DNA of 64,000 nucleotides from Clostridiales bacterium CHKCI006 (GCA_900018345.1 FCNA01000132.1:1-64000), one strand, 5' to 3'. Positions 18,801 to 27,663 are shown, counted from the first letter of the stretch. Translations and numbers: made by a program. Notes: a model not told the origin generated them from the letters alone.

Positions 18801-19102
18801 CGGACATGGCGTCGCCGGGGAGGGGCCTGACTGTCATAAGCCAGGCCAAAATCCTGGGCCAGCTTCTCGGCGGCCTCTTTGGGGGACAGATTGTAGAGCC
18901 TCGCTGTGAAGTCAATCACATCGCCGGTGGCTCCGCAGCCAAAGCAATAATAATATTCCTCGTTCAGCTTCATGCTGGGATTTTTGTCATCGTGGAAGGG
19001 ACAACAGGCCATGCCGCTCCGGTTGACCTCGATTCCGTACATCTGCGCTGCTTCTCGGACGGTGATGGACTGCTTGACAGCCTCAAAGACACTTTCAGCC
19101 AT
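15881..19102 (-). CDS. CHC2 zinc-finger / ArdC-like / zincin / YodL-like fusion protein
   Basis: 1,073 residues. The first 190 carry a primase-type CHC2 zinc finger (CCPFHDD near residue 33, YYCFGCGATGDVIDF near 52). From residue 193 an ArdC-like single-strand-binding region follows (YLSVMSKFHRYSVNNTML, MQRPDATLVAGFNKW), then a zincin-type metallopeptidase motif (AVHETAHSKLHD near 397) and YodL/LPD-like domains in the C-terminal half. ArdC-type proteins protect incoming plasmid DNA from restriction. The two halves are separate genes in related ICEs as I recall them. Here an in-frame ATG at 18526 keeps its own ribosome site (GGAAAGGAG), so a shorter 881-residue ArdC-like protein may also be made. 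Confidence 0.88.
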   Translation of the reverse strand: MAESVFEAVKQSITVREAAQMYGIEVNRSGMACCPFHDDKNPSMKLNEEYYYCFGCGATGDVIDFTARLYNLSPKEAAEKLAQDFGLAYDSQAPPRRRHVRQKSEAQKFKEDRDHAFRVLADYFHLLRKWETDYTPKTPEENPHPRFMEAIQKKDYVGYLLDFFLENSPEEQKLWIAEHQSEIAKLERRVKFMADKTTNRERLQEITAGIEQGIKELFESEKYMRYLSVMSKFHRYSVNNTMLIYMQRPDATLVAGFNKWKNQFERHVKKGEHGITIIAPTPYKKKIEEMKRDPDTHAPILDADGKAVMEEKEIEIPMFRPVKVFDVSQTDGKPLPELASSLSGTVPHYEAFMEALRRSAPVPIEFEPMAENMDGYFSSDQQRIAIREGMSEVQTVSAAVHETAHSKLHDPKKYEAEPTWKIVMVSEGGTKHDFRLDFATEAEAEQAAAEEGWRYVDENRFEWRLEVEEDLTAVKQAAKNRNTEEVEAESISYAVCQYFGIQTGENSFGYIASWSKDKELKELRASLETINKTSCELINDIERNYKEICKERGIDLTAATEPQQDSIEQLAADIDQFTFDYDPYEYRNNADSREDALHELTATLRSGDASGVREWLQNIVNEDEPDETTQKAAELMGRLDQLVPMTEPEQLTEPENTESVQPSAEYREALLVLDDTSYLHVQPCDTGWDYTLYDVATMKQMDGGQLDGPDMGRSTAVSHICEDLGMGGKSIKYAPLSMIETLQEAAYHQMQEQVSQQTTEAAATQLPDAQEQALDEYPMPDPALTQDDLEKCGYLDGDLLPLSKERAYELMERDLTVYIVQEGENPEMAFDTADLDAHDGIFAVSREEWEQSPDFHEKVLERQDRQLEREQAFLSHEGNCFAIYQVSKDDPQNVRFMNLDWLQSHNLSVERSNYDLIYTAPLDGSGSTMEQLERLYEQFNLQKPVDFHSPSMSVSDIVAIKQNGQVSCHYCDSVGFTQVQGFLPENSLRNAEMTVEDDYGMIDGIINNGPKEPTVAQLEQQARSGQPISLMDLAAAVHREEREKKKSVMEQLKSQPKTEHKKTAQKKSAEREL

Positions 19103-19104
19103 GC

Positions 19105-19386
19105 TTACTCATTGCCTTTCTTGGGGGTGGGCGGCCTGTATCCGGCAGCCTTGGCCAGTTCACTGGCTGCCTTACGGCGCTCGGCGCTGTAAGGTTCCCG
19201 GACGGACACACAGCGTTTGGGAACGAGAAAGGTCTGGCGGTCCTTTTTCACAATCTGGTCCGGGTATTTCTCTGCCAGTCGCCGCAGCTTCTCCAGCAGC
19301 CGGGGGTCATGGGTATAGACCTCGGCGGTGGCTTCGGCCTGGTTGTAGAGGATGATGGTTTCCTGTTCATAGCGTGAGAGCTTCAT
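19105..19386 (-). CDS. Small conserved ICE protein, function unknown
   Basis: The 93-residue protein begins MKLSRYEQETIILYNQAEAT and ends in a basic, proline-containing tail (AGYRPPTPKKGNE). The central VYTHDPRLLEKLRRLAEKYPD is typical of a small family between topB and the CHC2 gene in Tn1549-type ICEs. It overlaps the topB stop by 4 bp and ends 2 bp before the fusion gene, so it is translationally coupled on both sides. Confidence 0.78.
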   Translation of the reverse strand: MKLSRYEQETIILYNQAEATAEVYTHDPRLLEKLRRLAEKYPDQIVKKDRQTFLVPKRCVSVREPYSAERRKAASELAKAAGYRPPTPKKGNE

Positions 19387-21482
19387 CGTTTGCCACCTTT
19401 CTGCTGGTCAAACTCCAGCTTGAAGTTGGCGTACTGCCCATCATCCGCCAACACCACAGTGGCATCGTAGGTCTTGCCGGTTTTCTCGGAGTACAAGCCC
19501 CTCACATGAGCGCGGCCATCTTTGAGCAGTGCCGTTACGATGGCTTTGGTAGGTTGCTTGTGCTTCATCTCCCACCACTTGTTGTTTTTCCAAATTGCAA
19601 ATTTGCAAGATTCTGTCTGACAGAAGAAGCCTTTTTGCATTTCTGCAACCTCTCCGCCACAGCGGGGGCATTTGCCCACCACTTCGTGGGAAGGGCTGAA
19701 CAAATACTCCGTTCCCTTGATAGCTTGATAGGTTCCCACAAGTTCTTTGAGCATGGCACTAATCCCAGCCATGAAATCCTCCGGGGCCAGCTCGCCACGC
19801 TCGATCTCACCCAGCCGGTACTCCCACTCAGCAGTCAGAAGGGGCGATTGCAGCTGCTCCGGCAACACGGTGATAAGGGATACCGCGTCATGGGATGGCA
19901 TGAGCTGCACGGTTTTCTTGCTCTTTTTGCGCTCCAAAAAGCCGGTGGAAACCAGCTTTTCCAGAATCCCGGCGCGGGTGGCCGGGGTCCCCAGGCCCTT
20001 GCGCTCGGCATCCTCCGGCATATCGTCCTTCCCGGCAGTCTCCATTGCGGAGAGTAGCGTATCTTCGGTGAAGTGCTTGGGCGGGGTGGTCTTGCCCTCC
20101 TTGACGGTAGCACCAGAAAGGGGCAGCGTCTGACCTTCAGACAGCTCAGGCAGAGCCTTGTCCTCGGGTTCTTTGTCCTGCTCCACATTCTTCAGCCCTG
20201 CGCGATAGGCAGCGTCCAGCGCCCGCCAGCCGTAATTTTTCACTGTGCGGCCTTTGGCAGTAAACTCCGCTCCGGCGCACTCGACAACAACGGCGGTTTC
20301 CGCAAAGGTATAGGGCTGGGCCACGGCGCACAGCAGGCGCAGAGCCACCAACTCCAGCACCGCCTTTTCGCCCACCGGCAGGCCGGACAGGTCCGCGCCC
20401 TGGAGGTTGCGGGTAGGGATCACTGCATGATGGTCGGTCACTTTCTTGTCGTTGACAATCTGGGCGGCATTGCAGGCAATCTCCATGCCATTGGAAAAGG
20501 GCATCGCCCCGGCAGTGAGCTGGACCAGCTCCGGTAGACTCGCCGCCATATCCGAAGTCAGATAGCGGCTGTCCGTCCGAGGGTAGGTACAGAGCTTCTT
20601 TTCATACAAATTTTGCAGGTAGTCCAGGGTTTGCTGGGCGGTGAACCCCAGCAGCCGGTTGGCGTCCCGTTGGAGGGTGGTCAGGTCATAGAGGGCGGGC
20701 GGCTTCTCGGATTTGTTTTTGCGCCCCACTTTTTTCACTGTGGCAGCCGCACCTTGGCAGGCCGTTTTCAGCTGTTGGGCGGCAGCCTTGTCTGCCATGC
20801 GCTCCCCGGAAACGGTGAAACCGGGCAGCTCCAGTGTGACCGTGTAGAATGGCACCGGCTTGAAGGTGTCGATCTCGGCTTCTCGCTGGACAATGAGGGC
20901 CAGCGTCGGGGACATGACACGTCCGATGTTGAGGGTCCGGTGGTACAGCACGGAAAACAGCCGGGTGGCATTGATACCCACCAGCCAGTCCGCTTTGGCG
21001 CGGCAGAGGGCCGCATCCCGCAGGCCGTCATAGTCTGCACCGGGGCGCAGGTTTGCAAAGCCCTCCCGGATGGCGGAATCCTCCATTGAGGAAATCCAGA
21101 GCCGCTTCATGGGCTTCTGGCAGCCCGCCAGCTCATAGACGCTGCGGAAGATCAGCTCCCCCTCGCGTCCGGCGTCGCAGGCGTTTACCACTTCGGTCAC
21201 ATCCGGGGCGTTCATCAGCTGCTTCAGCACATCAAACTGTTTCTTCTTGTCCTTGCTCACCACCATCTGCCAGGGTTCCGGCAGAATGGGCAGATCGTCA
21301 TAGCGCCACTTGGCGTAGTCCGGGTTATAAGCGTCGGCGTCGGCCAGACCAGCCAGATGGCCCACACACCAGCTGACCCGCCAGCCGCCGCCCTCCAGAT
21401 AGCCGTCCTTGCGGGCGGTGGCCCCAATCACGGCGGCCAGACTTTGGGCAACGGACGGTTTCTCAGCGATCACCAGCTTCAT
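19383..21482 (-). CDS. topB: DNA topoisomerase III (type IA)
   Basis: The 699-residue protein has the TOPRIM start (MKLVIAEKPSVAQSLA), the acidic TOPRIM motif (NACDAGREGELIFR near 138) and the active-site tyrosine region (KLCTYPRTDSRYLT near 300). A C-terminal zinc-finger-like part (KCPRCGGEVAEMQKGFFC) follows. TopB unlinks single strands and is a fixed component of these ICEs, probably helping processing or replication of transferred DNA. It overlaps the small gene downstream by 4 bp. Confidence 0.96.
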   Translation of the reverse strand: MKLVIAEKPSVAQSLAAVIGATARKDGYLEGGGWRVSWCVGHLAGLADADAYNPDYAKWRYDDLPILPEPWQMVVSKDKKKQFDVLKQLMNAPDVTEVVNACDAGREGELIFRSVYELAGCQKPMKRLWISSMEDSAIREGFANLRPGADYDGLRDAALCRAKADWLVGINATRLFSVLYHRTLNIGRVMSPTLALIVQREAEIDTFKPVPFYTVTLELPGFTVSGERMADKAAAQQLKTACQGAAATVKKVGRKNKSEKPPALYDLTTLQRDANRLLGFTAQQTLDYLQNLYEKKLCTYPRTDSRYLTSDMAASLPELVQLTAGAMPFSNGMEIACNAAQIVNDKKVTDHHAVIPTRNLQGADLSGLPVGEKAVLELVALRLLCAVAQPYTFAETAVVVECAGAEFTAKGRTVKNYGWRALDAAYRAGLKNVEQDKEPEDKALPELSEGQTLPLSGATVKEGKTTPPKHFTEDTLLSAMETAGKDDMPEDAERKGLGTPATRAGILEKLVSTGFLERKKSKKTVQLMPSHDAVSLITVLPEQLQSPLLTAEWEYRLGEIERGELAPEDFMAGISAMLKELVGTYQAIKGTEYLFSPSHEVVGKCPRCGGEVAEMQKGFFCQTESCKFAIWKNNKWWEMKHKQPTKAIVTALLKDGRAHVRGLYSEKTGKTYDATVVLADDGQYANFKLEFDQQKGGKR

Positions 21483-21681
21483 GGTTTTTCATCCTCCTTT
21501 CCCGCAGCCATGCGGTCAGCTGCCGGTGGCAGAATCCCACGCAGGGCTGACCGTCACGGTAATTTCCGCAGCCATAACAGGGGTGGCCGGGAGATAAAGT
21601 AGGAGGACGGGAAGTTTCCTTCCCGCCCTCCGGCCTGCGTGTCATCATGCGTTCATAGGGGCTGTCGGTGAAGCGGGTCAA
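21463..21681 (-). CDS. Small cysteine-rich ICE protein
   Basis: The 72-residue protein begins MTRFTDSPYERMMTRRPEGG and contains a Cys cluster CYGCGNYRDGQPCVGFC that could bind zinc. It overlaps the DUF4366 gene upstream by 4 bp and topB downstream by 20 bp, the tight packing of a real operon member. Similar short Cys-rich proteins precede topB in related ICEs; function unknown. Confidence 0.72.
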   Translation of the reverse strand: MTRFTDSPYERMMTRRPEGGKETSRPPTLSPGHPCYGCGNYRDGQPCVGFCHRQLTAWLRERRMKNHEAGDR

Positions 21682-22451
21682 ACCGTCTTGTCCTCGCTTT
21701 CCTCGTCGCCGCCCCCGTCAGCGTCCGGCTCGTCAGATTCCTCGGTCTCCCAGGAGTCCTCGTCCTCCTGATCGGTATCATCCTCGCCGTAGTCATAATC
21801 GTCCAAATTGTCGTTGCCCTTGGTCTTGGGTCTGCTTTTTACCAGCTTAAAGTAGGCAAAAGCGCCGCCGCCACCCATCAGAGCCAGCACCGCCAAAAGA
21901 ATGGCCGGATTCAGTCCTGCGGGTTTCTGCGCCGGTTCTTCCGGTTCCGGGGTTTCTTCCGGGGTCTCCGGTTCCGGCTCCTTACCCGTGCAGGCGCTCA
22001 TATTGGTGGCACACACCGGGCAGGCCGTATTCACCGCACCGGCCACACATTTCTCCGTACAGGTACAGGTGGCGGGCTGCTCCTGGGTGGTCTGACCGTC
22101 CTCCATCAGCGCCATCAGGTCCGCCTCGTCCACCTGGTTTAAGAAGTGGACAGCGGTTTCCTTGTCCTCGTTGGCCCGGTCAATGAGGATGTAGAAGTAG
22201 TTGCCTGCCTTGGTGGTGACGGTGATGAGCTGCTTGTTGTCGCCGAAATCATCCACCAGGGCGGCGTTGCCATCCGGGGTCAGGGCCGGACTGTCCTCGG
22301 TTTCCTCCACGACCACATTGCTGTCGTTGGTGGCATCCTCCGCCGGAAGTTCTTCCGTTCCCTGGGCAAAGGCAGTCACGGAAAGGCCCATCATCAGCAC
22401 CAGGGCGGCGCAGAGGGCCGAAAGGGTTTTGAAAATTTTCTTATTCTTCAT
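21678..22451 (-). CDS. DUF4366-type secreted/anchored ICE protein
   Basis: The 257-residue protein has an N-terminal signal peptide (KKIFKTLSALCAALVLMMGLSVTAFA), an extracellular region with a KAGNYFYILIDR motif, a Cys-rich stretch (CTCTEKC...CPVC), a Pro/Glu hinge (PEPETPEETPEPEEPAQKP), one membrane helix (ILLAVLALMGGGGAFAYF) and a very acidic cytoplasmic tail. It is probably part of the conjugation machinery in the cell envelope. ATG 22451 is chosen because CAGGAGG lies just upstream; it overlaps the DUF4315 gene by 11 bp. Confidence 0.9.
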   Translation of the reverse strand: MKNKKIFKTLSALCAALVLMMGLSVTAFAQGTEELPAEDATNDSNVVVEETEDSPALTPDGNAALVDDFGDNKQLITVTTKAGNYFYILIDRANEDKETAVHFLNQVDEADLMALMEDGQTTQEQPATCTCTEKCVAGAVNTACPVCATNMSACTGKEPEPETPEETPEPEEPAQKPAGLNPAILLAVLALMGGGGAFAYFKLVKSRPKTKGNDNLDDYDYGEDDTDQEDEDSWETEESDEPDADGGGDEESEDKTV

Positions 22452-22698
22452 GGTCGGTATCCTCCTGTTCGTTGTAGTTGGCGGAGGCAGCGGCCATGCC
22501 AGGGACCGTACCACCGGAGAGCATGGCGTTCAGCTGCTCCGGGGTCAGCCGCAGGGCGCGCACCATCTGAACGATTTCCAGGTTCTCCGCCTCGGTTTTC
22601 TGCGCCTCCAGGGTTTTCAGCTTGTCCTGGTACTCCGCGATCTTCTCGCGGACCTTGGCAATCTCCTGGTCAATGCGCTGGATTTTGTTCTTAGCCAT
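22441..22698 (-). CDS. DUF4315 family coiled-coil protein
   Basis: The 85-residue protein begins MAKNKIQRIDQEIAKVREKI and is a heptad-rich coiled coil, followed by the family motif LTPEQLNAMLSGG. It lies between the CHAP hydrolase and DUF4366 genes as in other Tn1549-like ICEs. ATG 22698 with AAAGGAG upstream is preferred over a start 21 bp earlier. Role unknown, probably structural in the transfer apparatus. Confidence 0.87.
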   Translation of the reverse strand: MAKNKIQRIDQEIAKVREKIAEYQDKLKTLEAQKTEAENLEIVQMVRALRLTPEQLNAMLSGGTVPGMAAASANYNEQEDTDHEE

Positions 22699-22728
22699 TT
22701 CAATCACTCCTTTTCTCATAAATCGGCC

Positions 22729-24465
22729 TTACCAGTTCATCAGGCCGTAGCCCTTGATGCACTCGTAGGACAGGGAATAACTCTTGATCTTGCAGGCGTC
22801 GCCAGAATTGCCCTCCACGGTGTAGACCCGGCTGCCGTCTGTGCCGACCACAAGGCCCACATGGTCGGCGCTGCCATCCAGGTCCCAGTCAAAGAAGATG
22901 GCGTCGCCGGGGGCGATATTGGCGTAATCACGCCCGCCCCATTGTCCGTGAGACTGGAACCACGGAATACCCTGGGACTGGCAGGCGGCAAAGCGCGGCT
23001 CGGACAGCCCCATCTGGCCGTAGCACCAGGACACGAAGCAGGCGCACCATTCCACACGGGAATTGAAGCCGTACCAGCTCCAGTAGGGCTGACCGCCCAC
23101 ATTGCCCACCTGACTTTTGGCTATGTCCACCACGGCCTGATTGCCGGGGCGGGTGCCGTTGACGAATACCACGCCGGTCAGGTCCTCGGAGTTGCTCGTA
23201 TCCGGGGAGCCGCCGCCGAAGATCAGCGGCTTGTTGCCCAGCGTCTGCCGGTACACCTGGTACATTTCCAGCTGTTCCGGGGTTAGCAGCTCCGAAGCCA
23301 CGGAAGATATGGGCTTGCTGGTGAGCTTCACATTCAGAATGTAATACTCATACGGGACTTCCTCGGTGGTCGTCTCGCCGGTCACGGGGTCCGTGGAAGT
23401 TTCGGTGCGGTATCGTATCTCCACTTCCTCGGTAAGCGTCAGTTCATACTGTGCGTCGAACACGCGCTCCAGCTCGGCCTGGGCGCTCTGCCGGGTATAG
23501 CCTTGCAGCACGGCGGACAGGTAGGCTGCCAGCTCATGGGGGTCATGCCCGATCATATCCAGGTCATAGCGGTACTCGTCATACCCCGGATGGCTGCTTT
23601 CGATGTTGTCGATCTCGGCTTGCAGCGCCGTTTCTTTGGCAGCGTAGTCGGCCTCCACCGCCACCAGCTCAGGATCATCCGACGGGTAGGTGGTGCCGGA
23701 CACCACGGAACCGATACTCTGCGCCATCATGGAGCAGGAGGACATGGTGTTGAGCAGCATACAGACCAGCAGGAAGATCGCACCCGCAATCAAAAAGCCC
23801 TTTTTGTGGCGCATGACAAACGCGCCCGCTTGCTGGGCTTTCTCCTTGACCGCCTTGGCCGCCATGCCGGTGGCCTCCGCAGTCTTGGCGGTGTTCCCGA
23901 CAGCTTGACCGGCGCGCTTGGCGGCAGCGTATTCCTTTTTGATGGCCTGTTTCTGCTGCCAGCGGGAGATGGGGTTGCTGGCAAGCTGGGGATTTTCCCG
24001 CAGGGACTTCTGATACAAGGCGTTCACATTGGCCTTCTCCAGCTTCTGCTCGGCCTGGGCCGCCTTGCGGTAGGGCTTCAACTTGTGGCTGCGGTAGCCT
24101 TCCCGTGCAAGCCTAACGCCGGTCTCGGCAGCCTCCTCGGACTTGTGGGCGCTCTCCACGCCCACATTGTCCTGTTCGGTCTCCCGGATTTCCTTGTGGA
24201 GCTTCCCCAGAGCGGCATTGGCGGGGGTATCCCGCACCGCATGGGACAATTTGGAGGGCGGCTTCTTCTTGTCCTCCAGCACCAGCTTGGTGGTCACTTT
24301 GCCGGTCTCCGGGTCCACCGTCTTTTGCCGGACCTGCTTTTTGGGGATTTTGGCCTGCGCCTTGTCTGCTTTGGCGGCGGCCTTGTCCGCCTTACGGATG
24401 GGCTTCTCCAGAGCCGGGTCAGCCCGTTCCTCGTCCGTAAAGCGCAGGCGCGGTTCCTTATTCAA
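22729..24465 (-). CDS. CHAP-domain cell wall hydrolase of the conjugation system (CD1108-like)
   Basis: The 578-residue protein has a long basic cytoplasmic N-terminus rich in Lys, one membrane helix near residue 225 (KGFLIAGAIFLLVCMLLNTM), an extracytoplasmic linker and a C-terminal CHAP domain. The catalytic cysteine is in EWCACFVSWCYGQMG and the histidine in ADHVGLVVG. It probably opens peptidoglycan locally for the mating channel, like VirB1/Tn916 Orf14 proteins. It overlaps the gene upstream by 8 bp. Confidence 0.93.
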   Translation of the reverse strand: MNKEPRLRFTDEERADPALEKPIRKADKAAAKADKAQAKIPKKQVRQKTVDPETGKVTTKLVLEDKKKPPSKLSHAVRDTPANAALGKLHKEIRETEQDNVGVESAHKSEEAAETGVRLAREGYRSHKLKPYRKAAQAEQKLEKANVNALYQKSLRENPQLASNPISRWQQKQAIKKEYAAAKRAGQAVGNTAKTAEATGMAAKAVKEKAQQAGAFVMRHKKGFLIAGAIFLLVCMLLNTMSSCSMMAQSIGSVVSGTTYPSDDPELVAVEADYAAKETALQAEIDNIESSHPGYDEYRYDLDMIGHDPHELAAYLSAVLQGYTRQSAQAELERVFDAQYELTLTEEVEIRYRTETSTDPVTGETTTEEVPYEYYILNVKLTSKPISSVASELLTPEQLEMYQVYRQTLGNKPLIFGGGSPDTSNSEDLTGVVFVNGTRPGNQAVVDIAKSQVGNVGGQPYWSWYGFNSRVEWCACFVSWCYGQMGLSEPRFAACQSQGIPWFQSHGQWGGRDYANIAPGDAIFFDWDLDGSADHVGLVVGTDGSRVYTVEGNSGDACKIKSYSLSYECIKGYGLMNW

Positions 24466-24832
24466 ACCATTCCCCCAACATGAGGGAGGCCGTCATGTAG
24501 CGCAGCTCCACATAGACGGCCAGCCCCACAGGGTCACGGGAGGGGTGCTGAAGCAGATGGGCGTAGATCTGCGCCACCACATTGGCCAGCAGCTCGGACT
24601 GCCCGCCCTCGAAGATGACGATGGCCGGGACGCCGTTCATGGCGCACCAGATTTCCGTCAGGCGCAGCAGGCCCGCTTCGCCGTCCTCGTTCAGCTCCGC
24701 AGCCTGATCCGCCGCCGTGCGGGTCTCGCTGACGGCATCGGCCAGCTCGGTGAGCAGCTGGGTGCGCTCACCCTCCAGGGCATCGTCAAAAAACATCATG
24801 GTATTCAGTTCGGTGTTGGGTTTCATGGTCAT
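24458..24832 (-). CDS. Small ICE protein between virB4 and CHAP genes, function unknown
   Basis: The 124-residue acidic protein (MTMKPNTELNTMMFFDDALE...) is mostly helical with a moderately hydrophobic C-terminus (YVELRYMTASLMLGEWFE). It overlaps virB4 by 4 bp (ATGA) and the CHAP gene by 8 bp, which supports translation. I do not assign a family. Confidence 0.78.
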   Translation of the reverse strand: MTMKPNTELNTMMFFDDALEGERTQLLTELADAVSETRTAADQAAELNEDGEAGLLRLTEIWCAMNGVPAIVIFEGGQSELLANVVAQIYAHLLQHPSRDPVGLAVYVELRYMTASLMLGEWFE

Positions 24833-27297
24833 TCATCCTCCTTTTTCAGTTCCTGGGGTTTGGTGGTCATAATGCGGTACAGCTCGGTGTTCTTGGGGAA
24901 ATGGTCCACGAAAGGCAGGATCGTGGAGCCATAGAACAGCAGGCCCTCGCCCTCGCTGGAGTGGGTCACATAGGAAAGCTGGTGAGGGGAAATGCCCAGC
25001 TGCTTGGCGAGAATCTGCCGGTCCCCGCCCGCCTGGTTGAGCATATACACGAAGTCGGAGTTCTCAAAGATGTTCTCCACCTCGCGGGAAGAAAGCAAGT
25101 CTTTGACATTCTGCGTGATGCCGGTGGGGATGCCGCCCCATTTTCTGAACCGCTTCCAAATCTCCACCGTGTAGGCGGCGGTCTGTTCCTCTTTCAGCAG
25201 CAGGTGCATCTCGTCGATGTAGTAACGGGTGGATTTGTGGGCAGCACGGTTGATGGTAACGCGGTTCCACACTTGGTCCTGGACCACCAGCATACCGATC
25301 TTTTTCAGCTGCTTGCCCAGCTCCTTGATGTCGTAGCAGACGATACGGTTGTTGATGTCCACATTGCTCTGATGGTTAAACACATTGAGGGAGCCGGTCA
25401 CATAGATTTCCAGCGCCGTGGCGATGTACTGCGCCTCTTTCTCGTCCTGCGCCCGCAGCAGGTTGTAGAGGTCCTCCAGGATGGGCATATTCTCCGGGCG
25501 GGGGTCATTGAGATAGTCCTGATACACCAGCCGCACACAGCGGTCAATGATGGTTTTCTGAACCGGCTGCAAGCCCTCTTTGCCGCCTACGATCAGCTCG
25601 CACAGAGACAGGATGAAGTCGGACTTGAGAGACAGCGGACTTTCATCGTCCGAGTAGTCCAGGTTCAAATCCATAGGGTTAATGTAATTGCTGCTGGTGG
25701 GCGAAATCTTGATGACCTGCCCATGCAGGCGCTCCACCAAGGGCGCGTACTCGGCCTCCGGGTCGCAGATAATGATGTCATCATTGGTGAGCAGGAAACA
25801 GTTGGCGATCTCGCGCTTGGCGCTGAAGGACTTGCCGGAACCAGGGGTGCCGAGAATCAGTCCATTGGGGTTTTTCAGCAGCTTGCGGTCCACCATGATG
25901 AGGTTGTTGGACAGGGCGTTGATACCGTAGTACAGCGCCTCTTTGCCGTTCTGGAAAAGCTCCTGGGTGGTGAACGGAACAAAGATAGCCGTGGAACTGG
26001 TGGTCAGCCCCCGCTGAATCTCGATCTGATTGAGGCCCAAGGGCAGCGCAGACATCAGCCCTTCTTCCTGCTGGAAGTCAAGCCTTGTCAGCTGGCAGTT
26101 GTACTTCTGTGCGATGGAACTGGCCTGGAACACATTGTTGCCCAGCTGCCGGGGATTGTCCGCCGTGTTCAGCACCAGGAAGGTCACAAGGAACATTCGC
26201 TCGTTTCGGCTCTGCAAATCCTGCAAGAGCTTCTTGGCCTCGGCACCGTAGGTGGCAAGGTCGGAGGGAATGATGTCCATGTCATATCCGGCGCGGACGG
26301 CTTTTTTCTGTTCCTCAATTTTGGATTTATCCAGGTCGGTGATTTTCCGCTTGACCGTCTTGATGGCCTTGATCTGATCTACGGACTGGATATGCAGGCT
26401 GACGATCAGAGAGCTTTCCATATCCAGAAAATCCGCCAGCATCCGGTCATTCAGCTCCGGGGCGAGGATCTGCAAAAAAGAAACAGCCCCGTATTTTTTA
26501 CCCATACGGAACTGTTTGCCGGTGCGGAACTCGAAGCCGGACGGCGCGATGAAATCCTTGGTGGACAGACCGGACGGAGCCAGCCAGTCCCATTCAAAGC
26601 GGAACGGCACCTGTTCATCCATGTGGAAAATGCCGTGAAGCTGTGCCAGCCGCGCCTTGCCGTCCAGGGTCTCGGCGGCCACGCCCAGGCGTTTGAAGTT
26701 GTTGAGAATGTCGGTCTCAATGCGCTCCAGACGGGGCTTGGCGGCCTTGAGGCTGTCGGCGTCGATGCCGAAAGTCAGGTACTTGGTCTTGATAAGACCG
26801 TTGTTGCCTCTTGCCAGCTGGTTTTGCAGCATGGTGGTGTACTCCACCCGGATGCTGTCAAAATCATCCCCCTGGAGAGGAATGTTGATGGCGCGGGCAA
26901 AGGTCTCCTCAGAGGCTGCCAGGTTCAAAAAGGACAGCTGGAACTGAATGGAGCTGTCGAAGTAGTTGAGGAAATCGCACCAGCCCTCGAAGATCGCTGT
27001 CTTGTCCTCGTTCTGCGAGAGCTGATAGTTGATGTCCTGGAATTGGATGGTCTTTGTGTAGCGGCTGCCTGCCACACGGCAGATGCCGTCCGGCCACATC
27101 CGTTCATAGGGGATACTGTCCTGAGCCGATTTTTTCTTTTTGTCTGTGCGATTGGCACGGGCAATGGCAGCCTCGATCTGCTTTCTGTCGGCGCGGGACA
27201 GCTTTTTCATCTTTTTCTGATTAACCGGCTGCGCGGTCTTTTCGTCTTTTCCGAACAGCCGGTGCAGCCAGCTTTTGATTACCGTGAACAATGTCAT
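24829..27297 (-). CDS. VirB4-like conjugation ATPase
   Basis: About 822 residues. The Walker A motif is in LILGTPGSGKSFSAKREI, Walker B in a region near IIICDPEAEYAPLVERL, and the C-terminal conserved block in STRYYIDEMHLLLKEEQTA and WGGIPTGITQNVKDLL. VirB4 powers assembly of the type IV secretion channel. The frame is open to 27,438, but I place the start at ATG 27297 (AAGGAGGTGT directly upstream); the TTG two codons later has more normal spacing. It overlaps prgI by 77 bp. Confidence 0.95.
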   Translation of the reverse strand: MTLFTVIKSWLHRLFGKDEKTAQPVNQKKMKKLSRADRKQIEAAIARANRTDKKKKSAQDSIPYERMWPDGICRVAGSRYTKTIQFQDINYQLSQNEDKTAIFEGWCDFLNYFDSSIQFQLSFLNLAASEETFARAINIPLQGDDFDSIRVEYTTMLQNQLARGNNGLIKTKYLTFGIDADSLKAAKPRLERIETDILNNFKRLGVAAETLDGKARLAQLHGIFHMDEQVPFRFEWDWLAPSGLSTKDFIAPSGFEFRTGKQFRMGKKYGAVSFLQILAPELNDRMLADFLDMESSLIVSLHIQSVDQIKAIKTVKRKITDLDKSKIEEQKKAVRAGYDMDIIPSDLATYGAEAKKLLQDLQSRNERMFLVTFLVLNTADNPRQLGNNVFQASSIAQKYNCQLTRLDFQQEEGLMSALPLGLNQIEIQRGLTTSSTAIFVPFTTQELFQNGKEALYYGINALSNNLIMVDRKLLKNPNGLILGTPGSGKSFSAKREIANCFLLTNDDIIICDPEAEYAPLVERLHGQVIKISPTSSNYINPMDLNLDYSDDESPLSLKSDFILSLCELIVGGKEGLQPVQKTIIDRCVRLVYQDYLNDPRPENMPILEDLYNLLRAQDEKEAQYIATALEIYVTGSLNVFNHQSNVDINNRIVCYDIKELGKQLKKIGMLVVQDQVWNRVTINRAAHKSTRYYIDEMHLLLKEEQTAAYTVEIWKRFRKWGGIPTGITQNVKDLLSSREVENIFENSDFVYMLNQAGGDRQILAKQLGISPHQLSYVTHSSEGEGLLFYGSTILPFVDHFPKNTELYRIMTTKPQELKKEDE

Positions 27298-27643
27298 ACA
27301 CCTCCTTGTCGAGTTTTTCCTGCCGTTCCAAAACGGCATAGAAGTTGTTGGTCTGATACGGGCGCTCCTTGGGCCGGATGACGGCCACCTTGATGATATT
27401 GCCCACGATCTTTTCCAGGGGCTGACCGTGTTTTTCATACATCGCCAGCATGAAGAAGGGCAGCATGACCAGCATCATACACATGGCAGCCACGCTGTTT
27501 CCCACAGGCCCCCGGAGCAGGAAGAAAAGCGGTACGCCGATCAGCGCACCGCCGCCGAAGCAGACAAGCTGCCTCTTGGTTAAGTTGAACGCGACCTTGG
27601 TTTTGACTTTCGTAAGATCCTTGGGTACAGGTACATAAGCCAA
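27221..27643 (-). CDS. PrgI family (VirB3-like) membrane protein
   Basis: The 140-residue protein begins MAYVPVPKDLTKVKTKVAFN, then has two membrane helices (LVCFGGGALIGVPLFFLL and VAAMCMMLVMLPFFMLAM), followed by the PrgI motif KHGQPLEKIVGNII and a basic tail. It is the channel protein that accompanies VirB4. Its 3' end overlaps virB4 by 77 bp. Confidence 0.93.
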   Translation of the reverse strand: MAYVPVPKDLTKVKTKVAFNLTKRQLVCFGGGALIGVPLFFLLRGPVGNSVAAMCMMLVMLPFFMLAMYEKHGQPLEKIVGNIIKVAVIRPKERPYQTNNFYAVLERQEKLDKEVYDIVHGNQKLAAPAVRKRRKDRAAG

Positions 27644-27663
27644 AGGGATTACCTCCTTCCTGG

